From: an uncultured Lachnospiraceae bacterium
GTDB lineage: Bacteria > Bacillota > Clostridia > Lachnospirales > Lachnospiraceae
Direction of reading: 5' to 3'
NCBI GenBank assembly: GCA_934294885.1
Contig: CAKRAK010000004.1
Coordinates: 1 to 64,000, forward strand
Length of the DNA: 64,000 bases
Part shown: piece by piece, positions 8,964-16,644 of the stretch
Layout of the letters: every line of letters starts with the position of its first letter
Position numbering within the stretch: position 1 is the stretch's first letter
Notes under the pieces: model-generated
Databases searched by the model: none
What the model was told of the DNA's origin: nothing
Seen by the model: the letters and a program-made list of their open reading frames with translations, nothing else
Made by a program: the position numbers and the translations under genes

Positions 8964-11243
8964 TTACTTCTGTGCAACCGCCATCAAATATACCAATGGT
9001 GAATTCCAGTAAATCGTTACTTCATTCATGGAATAGCTTTGCTCGTTATCAATATAACATTTTGCTGCAGGCATATCCTTACAAACAGACTCTGCATACG
9101 GATCTTCTAAAGCACTGTCTGCTCCACCAACCAACATTCCCGGTACACATACCTCTGTGGCCTGTGATGGTCTATGGTGTGGATGTTCCGGATACTGGGT
9201 TCCGACTCCTGTCACGAAACAGTAACCGGTGGCATTTACACCAAAGAGATAATCCAAATGATGTTCTGCATAATTTTCGTAATCATCCTTCTCTTCAATC
9301 TCAGAAGCAAGGGTAAGTAACATTCCATCATTTGCGATTCCCATATTAGAGCCCCACTCAAACTCGGCATCCCGGTTTACAAGGTAGCCGTTCTCGGAGC
9401 TGTTCTTTACAACCTCATCCGCAGCAGCTATAAATGTATCATGAATCTTCTGATACACGTCTGAATCTACATTCTTTGCACCGTCTGCAGTCAGTAAGGC
9501 ATAAGAACCGTAACCACCTACGTCTGCCCATCCAAATCCACCGAAGTTTTCGATTTTCTCCAATGTATTCTTGATATCTTCTATATAAGTCTTATCTCCT
9601 GTTGTTTTATATAATTCCGCTGCTGCCCAATAGTATTCATCCGTGCAGGTTCCATCCGGATATGCACCGGTTACAACACCGGAAGGATTGGTAAATCCAC
9701 CTTTGTTCAAATTCTTACCAAGATAATCATATGCTTTTTTCGATGCTGCAAGACAAGTATCTGCAAATTCCTTTAACTCTTTATTGGAGCTTTCCCCATA
9801 TACTCTGGCAGCCATTGCCATCACTGCAGCAAAATCACCGGATGCCGTTGCAGACACGGTACATGCATACAGATCATCGGTTTCTTCCTCCGGCATTACA
9901 GTTTCCGGAAAGACTTTACAGGTAACCTTATGATAAACTCCACCGGTATCCTTCTGCATCTTAAGCATCCAATCCAGCTCGTATTTGGCTTCATCTAAAA
10001 TGTCGTTAATCTGATTGCCACTTTCCGGAATATTCATATTATCACTAAATGCATCCGGATTTGCTTCATATGCCAATAACAGGTCTGCTACCGCTTTTGC
10101 ACCGGGAACCACATAACGTCCGTAATCTCCGGCATCATGCCAACCTCCACTGGCTTCTATTGTTTTGTCTGAACCATAAACCGTTACCTTTCCTGTATGA
10201 CATGCAGGATGAGAGAATACACCTGCGTATTCTTCCTTAAGCTCCTCGCCGCATCTTTGCAGATAGAACATATTCACAACGCTGGCGAAGCTGCTTTCAT
10301 ATGGATTCTTGCTGATTGTAAATTCATAAGATTCCTCATCTCCTGCTACAACCTTAAAGGTTCCCTCTGTTTTCAAATCAGAAAAATCACCGGTACATAC
10401 ATCCTCATCGGCACCTTCATCATGTGTTGCCTTAGATAAGGTTCCTTCAAAGGCAACATCACCGTTTTCCACATTCACAACCTGGAATGTTTTATCACTG
10501 ATATCCGAAAATACTGCCGTTTTCATTGCGTCAGGCTGATATCCCACCTGATTTACTTTAATCTTTGGCGCCTCAACACCAACGGATGCTGTCTCTGCAT
10601 TAGAATCATCGGTACATTCCAATCTCATATTATCCAATAAAATGGTATGCTCCTCAACGGATGCCTTATCAATTCCCTCATCCTCCATAGACTTGGTATA
10701 GCCCATATTGAAGCACAATCTTGGTGCCGGGTCAGAGTCCTCTTCCATTACAAATGTAAACTCAATATGCTGCTCCTCCGGTGTTGCGTGAACGGTTTCT
10801 GCATGATACGCATGATAATCTCCACCATTTAACTGGAAACGAACATCAAAGTCTCTTTCATATGTAGAGGATACATCAAAGGACATTTTGTACTCTGCAT
10901 TTTTATTAAGGGCAAAGCCATCATGATACACCTGAACGCCATGCTCTACACTGCCAACCTTTTTAATATCGATTTGAAGCTGTTCATCCTTATTTACCCT
11001 CATAGTAGCCAATCCACCATTGGTATAGATATTAAAATCTGCATCTCCCTGTGATAAATCTCCATTTGTCAACAAATTGCCGTCATCCACCGGTGCCTCT
11101 GTTGTCTCTGTTGTTACCTCCTCTGTAACCTCAGTTGTTGCTTCCTCTGTGGTCACTGCCTCTTCCTTTTTTCCGCAGCCTGCCATGCTAAGCACCATTG
11201 CTCCAGCTAAAATAAAACTGGTTACTTTCTTAAATCTTCTCAT
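8964..11243 (-). CDS. Glycoside hydrolase family 9 endoglucanase lipoprotein
   Basis: Hydrolyses beta-1,4-glucans such as cellulose or xyloglucan at the cell surface. The start at 11243 is chosen because AGGAGG is six bases upstream; another ATG lies three bases earlier. Lipobox with Cys23 (MAGC), then a Thr/Glu linker, a CBM4/9-like beta-sandwich (about residues 55-215), a cellulase N-terminal Ig-like domain (IKVNQVGYQPD) and the GH9 (alpha/alpha)6 barrel. Catalytic landmarks are WHDAGDYGRY (base/nucleophile Asp pair, about 370-373), GTQYPEHPHHRPS and NEVTIYWNSPLVY (acid Glu) at the C-terminus. The 759-residue length fits. No dockerin is present, so the enzyme is membrane-anchored rather than cellulosomal. 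Confidence 0.93.
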   Translation of the reverse strand: MRRFKKVTSFILAGAMVLSMAGCGKKEEAVTTEEATTEVTEEVTTETTEAPVDDGNLLTNGDLSQGDADFNIYTNGGLATMRVNKDEQLQIDIKKVGSVEHGVQVYHDGFALNKNAEYKMSFDVSSTYERDFDVRFQLNGGDYHAYHAETVHATPEEQHIEFTFVMEEDSDPAPRLCFNMGYTKSMEDEGIDKASVEEHTILLDNMRLECTDDSNAETASVGVEAPKIKVNQVGYQPDAMKTAVFSDISDKTFQVVNVENGDVAFEGTLSKATHDEGADEDVCTGDFSDLKTEGTFKVVAGDEESYEFTISKNPYESSFASVVNMFYLQRCGEELKEEYAGVFSHPACHTGKVTVYGSDKTIEASGGWHDAGDYGRYVVPGAKAVADLLLAYEANPDAFSDNMNIPESGNQINDILDEAKYELDWMLKMQKDTGGVYHKVTCKVFPETVMPEEETDDLYACTVSATASGDFAAVMAMAARVYGESSNKELKEFADTCLAASKKAYDYLGKNLNKGGFTNPSGVVTGAYPDGTCTDEYYWAAAELYKTTGDKTYIEDIKNTLEKIENFGGFGWADVGGYGSYALLTADGAKNVDSDVYQKIHDTFIAAADEVVKNSSENGYLVNRDAEFEWGSNMGIANDGMLLTLASEIEEKDDYENYAEHHLDYLFGVNATGYCFVTGVGTQYPEHPHHRPSQATEVCVPGMLVGGADSALEDPYAESVCKDMPAAKCYIDNEQSYSMNEVTIYWNSPLVYLMAVAQK

Positions 11244-11257
11244 CATTCTCCTCCTTA

Positions 11258-11971
11258 TCAATGCTTTTGCTCTGTTGTAACGATATCAACGGTTGCTGAT
11301 GTTCCAAGCCTCTGTGCTCCTGCCTCTATCATCGCCTTTGCTGTTGCCATATCTCTGATTCCGCCGGATGCCTTTACCTGAACCCGCTTCCATGTTTTAC
11401 CGGTTTCTTTCTCTAAAGCACTTGTCTTTTCATCTACTGTTTTCCTCATAAGTGCAACATCCTCTACCGTTGCTCCTCCGGTAGAAAATCCTGTAGAGGT
11501 TTTCACAAAATCAGCTCCTGCCTCAACAGCGAGCTCACATGCGATTTTTTTCTCTTCCTCTGTCAGCAAACAGGTTTCGATAATGACCTTTAACAGCACC
11601 TCTCTTCCCATTGTGTTATGCATACAGATTTCTTTGATTGCGGCAATATCCTCTCTTACTACCGTATATCTTTGATCCTTAATCGCACCAACATTGATTA
11701 CCATATCAATTTCTGTTGCTCCATCCTCAATTGCCGATATGGTCTCAAACTTCTTTGCCATGGTACTCATGGCGCCCAAAGGGAATCCCACTACCGTACA
11801 AACACCAATATCCGTATCCCCTAACAAATCTGCAACCTGTTTTGTGTAAGCACTATTTACACATACGGAAGCAAAATGATATTGTATTGCCTCCTTACAG
11901 ATTCGTTCCACGTCTGCGGTAGTTGCCTCCGGTTTCAAAATTGTATGATCAAAATACTTACTAAACTCCAT
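11258..11971 (-). CDS. deoC: Deoxyribose-phosphate aldolase
   Basis: Splits 2-deoxyribose-5-phosphate into glyceraldehyde-3-phosphate and acetaldehyde in deoxynucleoside catabolism. The 237-residue protein has FDHTILKPEAT at the N-terminus, VVGFPLGAMSTMAKKFE, DFVKTSTGFSTGGAT (Schiff-base Lys in VKTSTG) and KASGGIRDMATAKAMIEAGA, the complete set of family signatures. AGGAGGAAGT precedes the start. It ends 14 bases before the GH9 start, so the two may share a transcript. No other deo or pyrimidine-salvage genes are nearby. Confidence 0.96.
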   Translation of the reverse strand: MEFSKYFDHTILKPEATTADVERICKEAIQYHFASVCVNSAYTKQVADLLGDTDIGVCTVVGFPLGAMSTMAKKFETISAIEDGATEIDMVINVGAIKDQRYTVVREDIAAIKEICMHNTMGREVLLKVIIETCLLTEEEKKIACELAVEAGADFVKTSTGFSTGGATVEDVALMRKTVDEKTSALEKETGKTWKRVQVKASGGIRDMATAKAMIEAGAQRLGTSATVDIVTTEQKH

Positions 11972-11999
11972 ACTTCCTCCTCACATTTATAATGGTTAT

Positions 12000-12110
12000 T
12001 AGTTGATTGCGAAACGCTCAGTAACCTATATTGTTTTGTGTAAATTAAATAATATATATATATTAAATTTACACAAACTATAAAGAGAAAAAGCGTTTCG
12101 CAAATATCTA
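12000..12110. repeat. Nested palindrome copy A (core-less)
   Basis: A perfect 12-bp outer arm (TTGCGAAACGCT, 12007-12018, against 12092-12103) encloses a perfect 11-bp inner arm (TTGTGTAAATT, 12036-12046, against 12066-12076) around a pure A/T centre. It has the same outer and middle arms as copy B at 13.1 kb but lacks the 97-bp GC-richer core. It is flanked by an 11-bp direct repeat, ATAATGGTTAT, at 11989-11999 and 12111-12121; the right copy includes the rnhA stop codon. Confidence 0.85.
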
Positions 12111-12117
12111 ATAATGG

Positions 12118-12735
12118 TTATATAATTCCCAAGGCCTCTTTTGCCAGCTTATCTGCCATCTCATTATAGGTATCTCCCGTATGAGCCGCCACCTTGCAAA
12201 AAGAAACTTCTATTTGCCCTCTCTTATCTGCCACATATTCCTTGTATCGGATAGTTCCCGGTTTGTTCGCCTTCCACAGGTTATCTGCCCATTTTTGTAT
12301 ACCTTCATAATCATAATAAATGATAACCTTTTCATAGCCCTTTTCTATTGCCCATTCAATGGCAGTTTCACTTCCCAAGATTTCTCCGGCGACATTCCGC
12401 ATGGAAAGATAGTCCGGATCATTATCACTTCCGTTCACAGTTACTACCTGCTCCGGCAATACAAAAACACAGCCATACGCATAGCGCTTTTGCCGGTCAT
12501 CATAGCTTCCGTCCACATAGGCAACCAGACATGTTTTTGTTGATATCAAATCCTTGGACTTCCTTTCATAAACGGAAGCTGCACCTTTTATAAATTGTTC
12601 CGCTTCCTCTAAGGTATCAAATCCCTTATATACAGCACCGGAAAAATGGTCAATCTGCGCCTTGCAATCCTTCCACTCAAAATATATCCCCGGTGTTTTT
12701 CCTTTTGCTACCGCATAATATTTTTTCTTTGCCAC
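12118..12735 (-). CDS. rnhA: Ribonuclease HI with N-terminal hybrid-binding domain
   Basis: Degrades the RNA strand of RNA-DNA hybrids. The 205-residue protein starts with a viroplasmin-like hybrid-binding domain (YYAVAKGKTPGIYFEW, then GFDTLEEAEQFI), followed by an RNase H fold with all four acidic catalytic residues visible: Asp75 (YVDGSYD), Glu118 (AGEILGSE), Asp142 (IYYDYEGI) and Asp195 (NEMADKLA), plus the His of AAHTGD. The AGGTGA site lies close to the ATG. It is 15 bases downstream of a small unknown gene. Confidence 0.93.
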   Translation of the reverse strand: MAKKKYYAVAKGKTPGIYFEWKDCKAQIDHFSGAVYKGFDTLEEAEQFIKGAASVYERKSKDLISTKTCLVAYVDGSYDDRQKRYAYGCVFVLPEQVVTVNGSDNDPDYLSMRNVAGEILGSETAIEWAIEKGYEKVIIYYDYEGIQKWADNLWKANKPGTIRYKEYVADKRGQIEVSFCKVAAHTGDTYNEMADKLAKEALGII

Positions 12736-12750
12736 ATTTTCACCTCTGAT

Positions 12751-13095
12751 TTAATACCTGCCTCTTACCGCTTCCCATTCATCTAATCTGCTCTCATATT
12801 GTTCATTCAGCCAGACGATCATTTCTTCTTTTCCTTCTATCGTAAAAGGGAAATTTTTTTTCGTCTTTTTGTCATCCTCTGTCGCATCAAAGGAAAAGGG
12901 TTCCGGCCATATAATGATTTCAAAGGTAGCCTCTCCCTTTTTATCCGGCGGTGCCAATGCAACATCGTCCATGGGATCTCTTGCAATCCGGTAACGCATT
13001 CCTCTGTGGCTTCCAAAATACGGCTGTGCATGCTCGTACCAGGTTAACCCATAAGAGTCTTTATTTAATATTTTCGGTAATTCTTTATCACTCAT
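12751..13095 (-). CDS. Small acidic protein of unknown function
   Basis: A 114-residue soluble protein with no membrane segment or signal peptide. Visible features are an aromatic N-terminal part (LTWYEHAQPYFGSHRGMRYR), an acidic and proline-containing middle (RDPMDDVALAPPDKKGEATF) and a C-terminal helix (EEMIVWLNEQYESRLDEWE). GGGGAG is placed well for the ATG. It is likely co-transcribed with rnhA downstream. I do not recognise the family confidently and assign no function. Confidence 0.75.
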   Translation of the reverse strand: MSDKELPKILNKDSYGLTWYEHAQPYFGSHRGMRYRIARDPMDDVALAPPDKKGEATFEIIIWPEPFSFDATEDDKKTKKNFPFTIEGKEEMIVWLNEQYESRLDEWEAVRGRY

Positions 13096-13122
13096 GTTTG
13101 CTCCCCATATTTACAAATTAAT

Positions 13123-13338
13123 TAGGCGATTGCGAAACGCTCAGTAACCTACATTGATTTGTGCGAAATTTAATAATATATAAGCAGGCTCTTGTAGCAC
13201 ACCGGTACTTAACGAGGAAAAGCGTTAGCGTATTCCGAGTTTAGTACCGCTGTGTGCGGATGAAGCGCAAGCGTGCCTGCGATATATATATTAAATTTGC
13301 ACAAGTTGAAAAGATATAAAGCGTTTTGCAAACGCTTA
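13123..13338 (+). repeat. Nested palindrome copy B (full, core 13184-13280)
   Basis: Full copy of the dispersed element. The outer arm TTGCGAAACGC (13130-13140) pairs with GCGTTTTGCAA (13321-13331, one G-T). The AT-rich middle arm (about 13158-13182 against 13282-13305) is followed by the 97-bp core bounded by GCAGGC and GCCTGC. Inside the core, CGGTACT pairs with AGTACCG around an apical GGAA/TTCC hairpin. A 12-bp direct repeat, TTACAAATTAAT, flanks it at 13111-13122 and 13339-13350; the right copy covers the stop codon of the neighbouring minus-strand gene. The first 24 bases of the left arm are identical to copy A. Confidence 0.9.
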
Positions 13339-14514
13339 TTACAAATTAATATGATATACTTCAAGCTCCCGCTTAACCTGAGCCCTTAAGTCCGGATTGA
13401 CGCTTAATAATTCTTTTATATCCCTAAGTCCCTTTAACCGTAAATCTTCATTATACGCAATCTGTTCTCTAAGCTTTTGTCTTCTTACGTTCAAGGAATG
13501 TTTTACTTCTACCATTTCACGGTCATCAATTAAAGCTGCCGACTGTTTCGCCCAGATATCCGGATCCTTTATACCGTGAGAAAACAATAATTTTGTTAAG
13601 GCATCACAATATTCCCTCAAATTACCTGCGGACTGCTGATACTTCCGTACCTCATCCACCATAAGCAGATATTGATCATATAAATATTCTAACTCCCGCA
13701 GACTTTTTACGTTATATTTGCTATACAGATAATCCAAGGTAGAGGTATTGTTAATGAATTTAATCTTAACCTTATTCAAAAGATTAATTGCCCGATTTTC
13801 CCGAAGCTCTGACATCTTATATTCGTAGGATAATTTCCGATAGGTTACGACTCCCACTGCCGCCATGGAAACTACAACAAGCAGTATAATCAGAACCGGA
13901 ATAATCATATTCAAATCTGCCAGCATACCGACTAATGCCAGTGTCACAACTACAAGAGCGGAAACCGTTCCAAATATGATCATAAAAATCCGAAGCTTCC
14001 CTTGTCGGTGTTCAATGGAATCCTGCAAATATTCCTGTGTATTTTTTTCGCCCTCCAAATGCTTCATATCCCGTTTGATCTTTAAATCCATATCCTCCAG
14101 TTCCTTAAGCTGACCGAATATCTCCGAAAGATTTTTCTCAAGTCCCTGAATCAACCGGAAGTTTTCATCACTGATCCGGTCATCCGAATGTAAGAATTTG
14201 GTTGTTTCACTTTCCAGAAAGCTGATTTTCTTGGCAATATCCGTAATTTCCTTCCGGACATTTTGAGGCAGACTTTCAATCAACTGAATATCCGTAAAGT
14301 AAGATGTAACCATATCATATTCCACACGCAGGTCTTCCATCTGGTAAGTTGCATCCACAATCTGGTCACACTTATATGCTACATCGTCCTTCTCACCCTC
14401 CGGCTCCTGTTGTCCCTGCTTTGCCAGATAACTGTCAATGCTTTCATATTCAAATGTCTCTTCCGTCACCTCTGTTTTAGTAAAGATATCCTTTACTAAA
14501 GCTACCAATCCCAT
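13339..14514 (-). CDS. Membrane protein with long coiled coils (unknown function)
   Basis: 391 residues, last of a four-gene operon of uncharacterised proteins. An acidic N-terminal part and a charged heptad-like helix (about 50-170: KKISFLESETTKFL, IQGLEKNLSEIFGQLKELED) lead to two membrane segments (about 180-235, FGTVSALVVVTLALVGML and IIPVLIILLVVVSMAAVGVV). A second long helical region follows, ending in a basic tail. No signal peptide, so both long arms are probably cytoplasmic. It starts 10 bases after the TPR-like gene, behind AGGAGATA. It may anchor the complex formed by the other three products; that is inference from gene order. Confidence 0.8.
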   Translation of the reverse strand: MGLVALVKDIFTKTEVTEETFEYESIDSYLAKQGQQEPEGEKDDVAYKCDQIVDATYQMEDLRVEYDMVTSYFTDIQLIESLPQNVRKEITDIAKKISFLESETTKFLHSDDRISDENFRLIQGLEKNLSEIFGQLKELEDMDLKIKRDMKHLEGEKNTQEYLQDSIEHRQGKLRIFMIIFGTVSALVVVTLALVGMLADLNMIIPVLIILLVVVSMAAVGVVTYRKLSYEYKMSELRENRAINLLNKVKIKFINNTSTLDYLYSKYNVKSLRELEYLYDQYLLMVDEVRKYQQSAGNLREYCDALTKLLFSHGIKDPDIWAKQSAALIDDREMVEVKHSLNVRRQKLREQIAYNEDLRLKGLRDIKELLSVNPDLRAQVKRELEVYHINL

Positions 14515-14524
14515 GTTCTATCTC

Positions 14525-15358
14525 CTATACAATCTGTTCACGAAAATCCTGTTTTAACTCTTCTAATACTGTGTCCATCCGCTTATTAAAATCTGTAAGA
14601 TTATTTTTCTGATAATGATACATCGCTTTTTCCATTCGCTTATAAACCGGCGAACCTTTTACATCGGTTTGTGCATCGTCAATGGTATCGTATATCTTAT
14701 CCGTCATGTCCTCGACATCATAATACTTTGCCAGAACCTCAACTTCCTTTCTTTCATAAAAAGTTGCTGCAAGCAAAAGATATTCAAATATCGTCTCTTT
14801 ATTACCGGTATAGCTGTATGCCTTAAGATACGCCTCCATTGCCTCTTTGATCTCGAAATTATGTGCTAATGCAACCGCTTTGTTATGATACAGGGAACCC
14901 AGCAGTTCTTCGTTATTTAATTCTGCAAACTGTTCCAGAATCTCATCGTAGATTGCATTTGCCTTCATATATTTGTGATATCTTAAAAATCCATCCCCCT
15001 GCAGCTTCCGGAACTGTGGTTTGGACATTCCCTTCATACGCTCCAACCGGAAGATAAATTCCTTAACCTCTTCTATCGTATAATACTCCTTAAAGGTTAA
15101 GATTGCTGTCAGCAAATCCGTTAAGTCTGTGTCCTCCTTCTCCTTCTTTTTACGGAGTGTGGCTGCAAGCTCGGGTAAATGCAGGCAGTTTTCAATCCAG
15201 TTCAACATTCCCACGCCAATAAATTCCTGAGAAATCAATGCCACATTATTATAAATATAATAACAAAGCTCCTCATAGGAAAATACTTCTATTCTTGTAT
15301 TAGGAAAAATATATGAAGTTGTTGACGGCGTGGTTTCACACAATATTACTCTTGCCAT
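14525..15358 (-). CDS. Helical TPR-like protein of unknown function
   Basis: 277 residues, soluble, almost all helical by eye. TPR-like packing is suggested by the stretch around NNEELLGSLYHNKAVALAHN and KEAMEAYLKAYSYTGN, then a charged C-terminal helix. The short N-terminal beta part (ARVILCETTP) differs from the rest. It lies between the ATPase-like gene (11 bases upstream) and the membrane coiled-coil gene (10 bases downstream) with GAGGTAAAA before its ATG, so it is translated as part of that operon. A scaffold or adaptor is plausible, but no function is known to me. Confidence 0.78.
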   Translation of the reverse strand: MARVILCETTPSTTSYIFPNTRIEVFSYEELCYYIYNNVALISQEFIGVGMLNWIENCLHLPELAATLRKKKEKEDTDLTDLLTAILTFKEYYTIEEVKEFIFRLERMKGMSKPQFRKLQGDGFLRYHKYMKANAIYDEILEQFAELNNEELLGSLYHNKAVALAHNFEIKEAMEAYLKAYSYTGNKETIFEYLLLAATFYERKEVEVLAKYYDVEDMTDKIYDTIDDAQTDVKGSPVYKRMEKAMYHYQKNNLTDFNKRMDTVLEELKQDFREQIV

Positions 15359-15369
15359 ATTTTTTACCT

Positions 15370-16629
15370 CTATATCTGCACAGAAAATTCTTTTCTATAT
15401 ATTTTATTGGTAGTTGGATAAATGCTTCCAAAACCTTCATCCCGGATTACAATGGCTCCCATAGTCGCATTAAACAATTCAACCTCTAAGGAAATTTTTG
15501 TCGTCTTAGGAGGCCTGTGAGGCAGTCCCTTTATCCGAATCACTTCCTTTTGCATGTCTTTTGTTACCTTATCCCGGTAGACCATATCAATTTTATCTGT
15601 ATCATCTAAGAATAAGATTGCCTTTCCATGCATGTTATACCATTCTTTTCCTCCAATTGCGATTGGGTGAAAATAACTTCTTCCCTCCGGGTCACCCACC
15701 ATGACTCCGATATCAAAAGGGATACTTCCTTCCGTACATAAAATAATGTCACTGCCATTTTCATATGCACCGTTTTTGGCGTGATAGCAGGCTCCCTTTG
15801 TAAAAATATTCTGACCCATAAAGACTCTTCTGCCGTCACACAACACCTTCTGGGTTTCCCGAATCCAGTTATCGTTAAAGCCCGGGCCCGTCAGATATAC
15901 CGCAGACACATAGGTTTCTCTCATCTTACTCTTTGCCACAAGAGAAAATTCCCGGTCTAATTCCTCTACATCTTCAAACAGCTTTGTATAAGGAAGGGAA
16001 TCCTTAAGACTTTCATATCCAAGATAGTAAATAGTCGTATTCCGTATATTTTTCCGGTCAATGCGATAATACTCCATTCCTTCATGGCCATAATCAAACA
16101 TTGCCACACTGTTTGTATGCAGCTTCTCATCCTGATTCATGACAAACTGGAAAAATGCAGTCTCATGACTGATAATGGCAAAATGTTCCTGATCCAGTTC
16201 AAGCTCCTTTGCAAAGCGTTTGAGTACCTTATATACAATGGGATGATAAACATCCATGGTAACCGTAATTCCCTTTAGTGCATATTCATCATTTCTTGAA
16301 ATGAAATCCTGCACATGGGTCTTTAACAAAATAAGCAGCAGCATTTCATAGGTGTAGGATGTCGTTCCGACTACGACATGATCAGAGGAATCAATATTTT
16401 CTACGATATTCTCTATTATCACACCATCTCTTGTAAACCGGACTCCTGCCACATCATTTCCAACATACCACTTATTTTCCGCTGTGTCATAAAACATTAC
16501 ATTAGGAAACAGAAAGGTTTCCGTATTATTCTGTTGGCAAATAGATTGAGGTTCTGACTTGTCATCTCTGTAATAGCTTAATTGGATATTTTTTTTACAT
16601 AAGTCCAGACCCAAATATATTTCCTTCAT
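15370..16629 (-). CDS. Hsp70/actin-like ATPase-fold protein (DUF5716-type, tentative)
   Basis: 419 residues. The fold is suggested by IYLGLDLCKKNIQLSYY at the N-terminus (phosphate-1-like), VAMFDYGHEGMEYY near residue 180 (phosphate-2-like) and VYLTGPGFNDNWIRETQKVL followed by GQNIFTKGACYHA (adenosine-motif-like). The C-terminal part is beta-rich, resembling the substrate-binding end of Hsp70. Key phosphate-loop residues diverge from DnaK and FtsA, so nucleotide turnover is uncertain. I associate this kind of protein with the Lachnospiraceae family called DUF5716, from memory only. It is 16 bases downstream of the giant gene and clearly in its operon. Confidence 0.7.
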   Translation of the reverse strand: MKEIYLGLDLCKKNIQLSYYRDDKSEPQSICQQNNTETFLFPNVMFYDTAENKWYVGNDVAGVRFTRDGVIIENIVENIDSSDHVVVGTTSYTYEMLLLILLKTHVQDFISRNDEYALKGITVTMDVYHPIVYKVLKRFAKELELDQEHFAIISHETAFFQFVMNQDEKLHTNSVAMFDYGHEGMEYYRIDRKNIRNTTIYYLGYESLKDSLPYTKLFEDVEELDREFSLVAKSKMRETYVSAVYLTGPGFNDNWIRETQKVLCDGRRVFMGQNIFTKGACYHAKNGAYENGSDIILCTEGSIPFDIGVMVGDPEGRSYFHPIAIGGKEWYNMHGKAILFLDDTDKIDMVYRDKVTKDMQKEVIRIKGLPHRPPKTTKISLEVELFNATMGAIVIRDEGFGSIYPTTNKIYRKEFSVQI

Positions 16630-16644
16630 ACTCTATCTCCTACA

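Noticed and set aside
13184..13280. Palindrome core as a tRNA, tmRNA or known small RNA
   Set aside because: It has no cloverleaf, T-loop or CCA end, and it occurs in both orientations relative to neighbouring genes. No named RNA family was recognised by eye.
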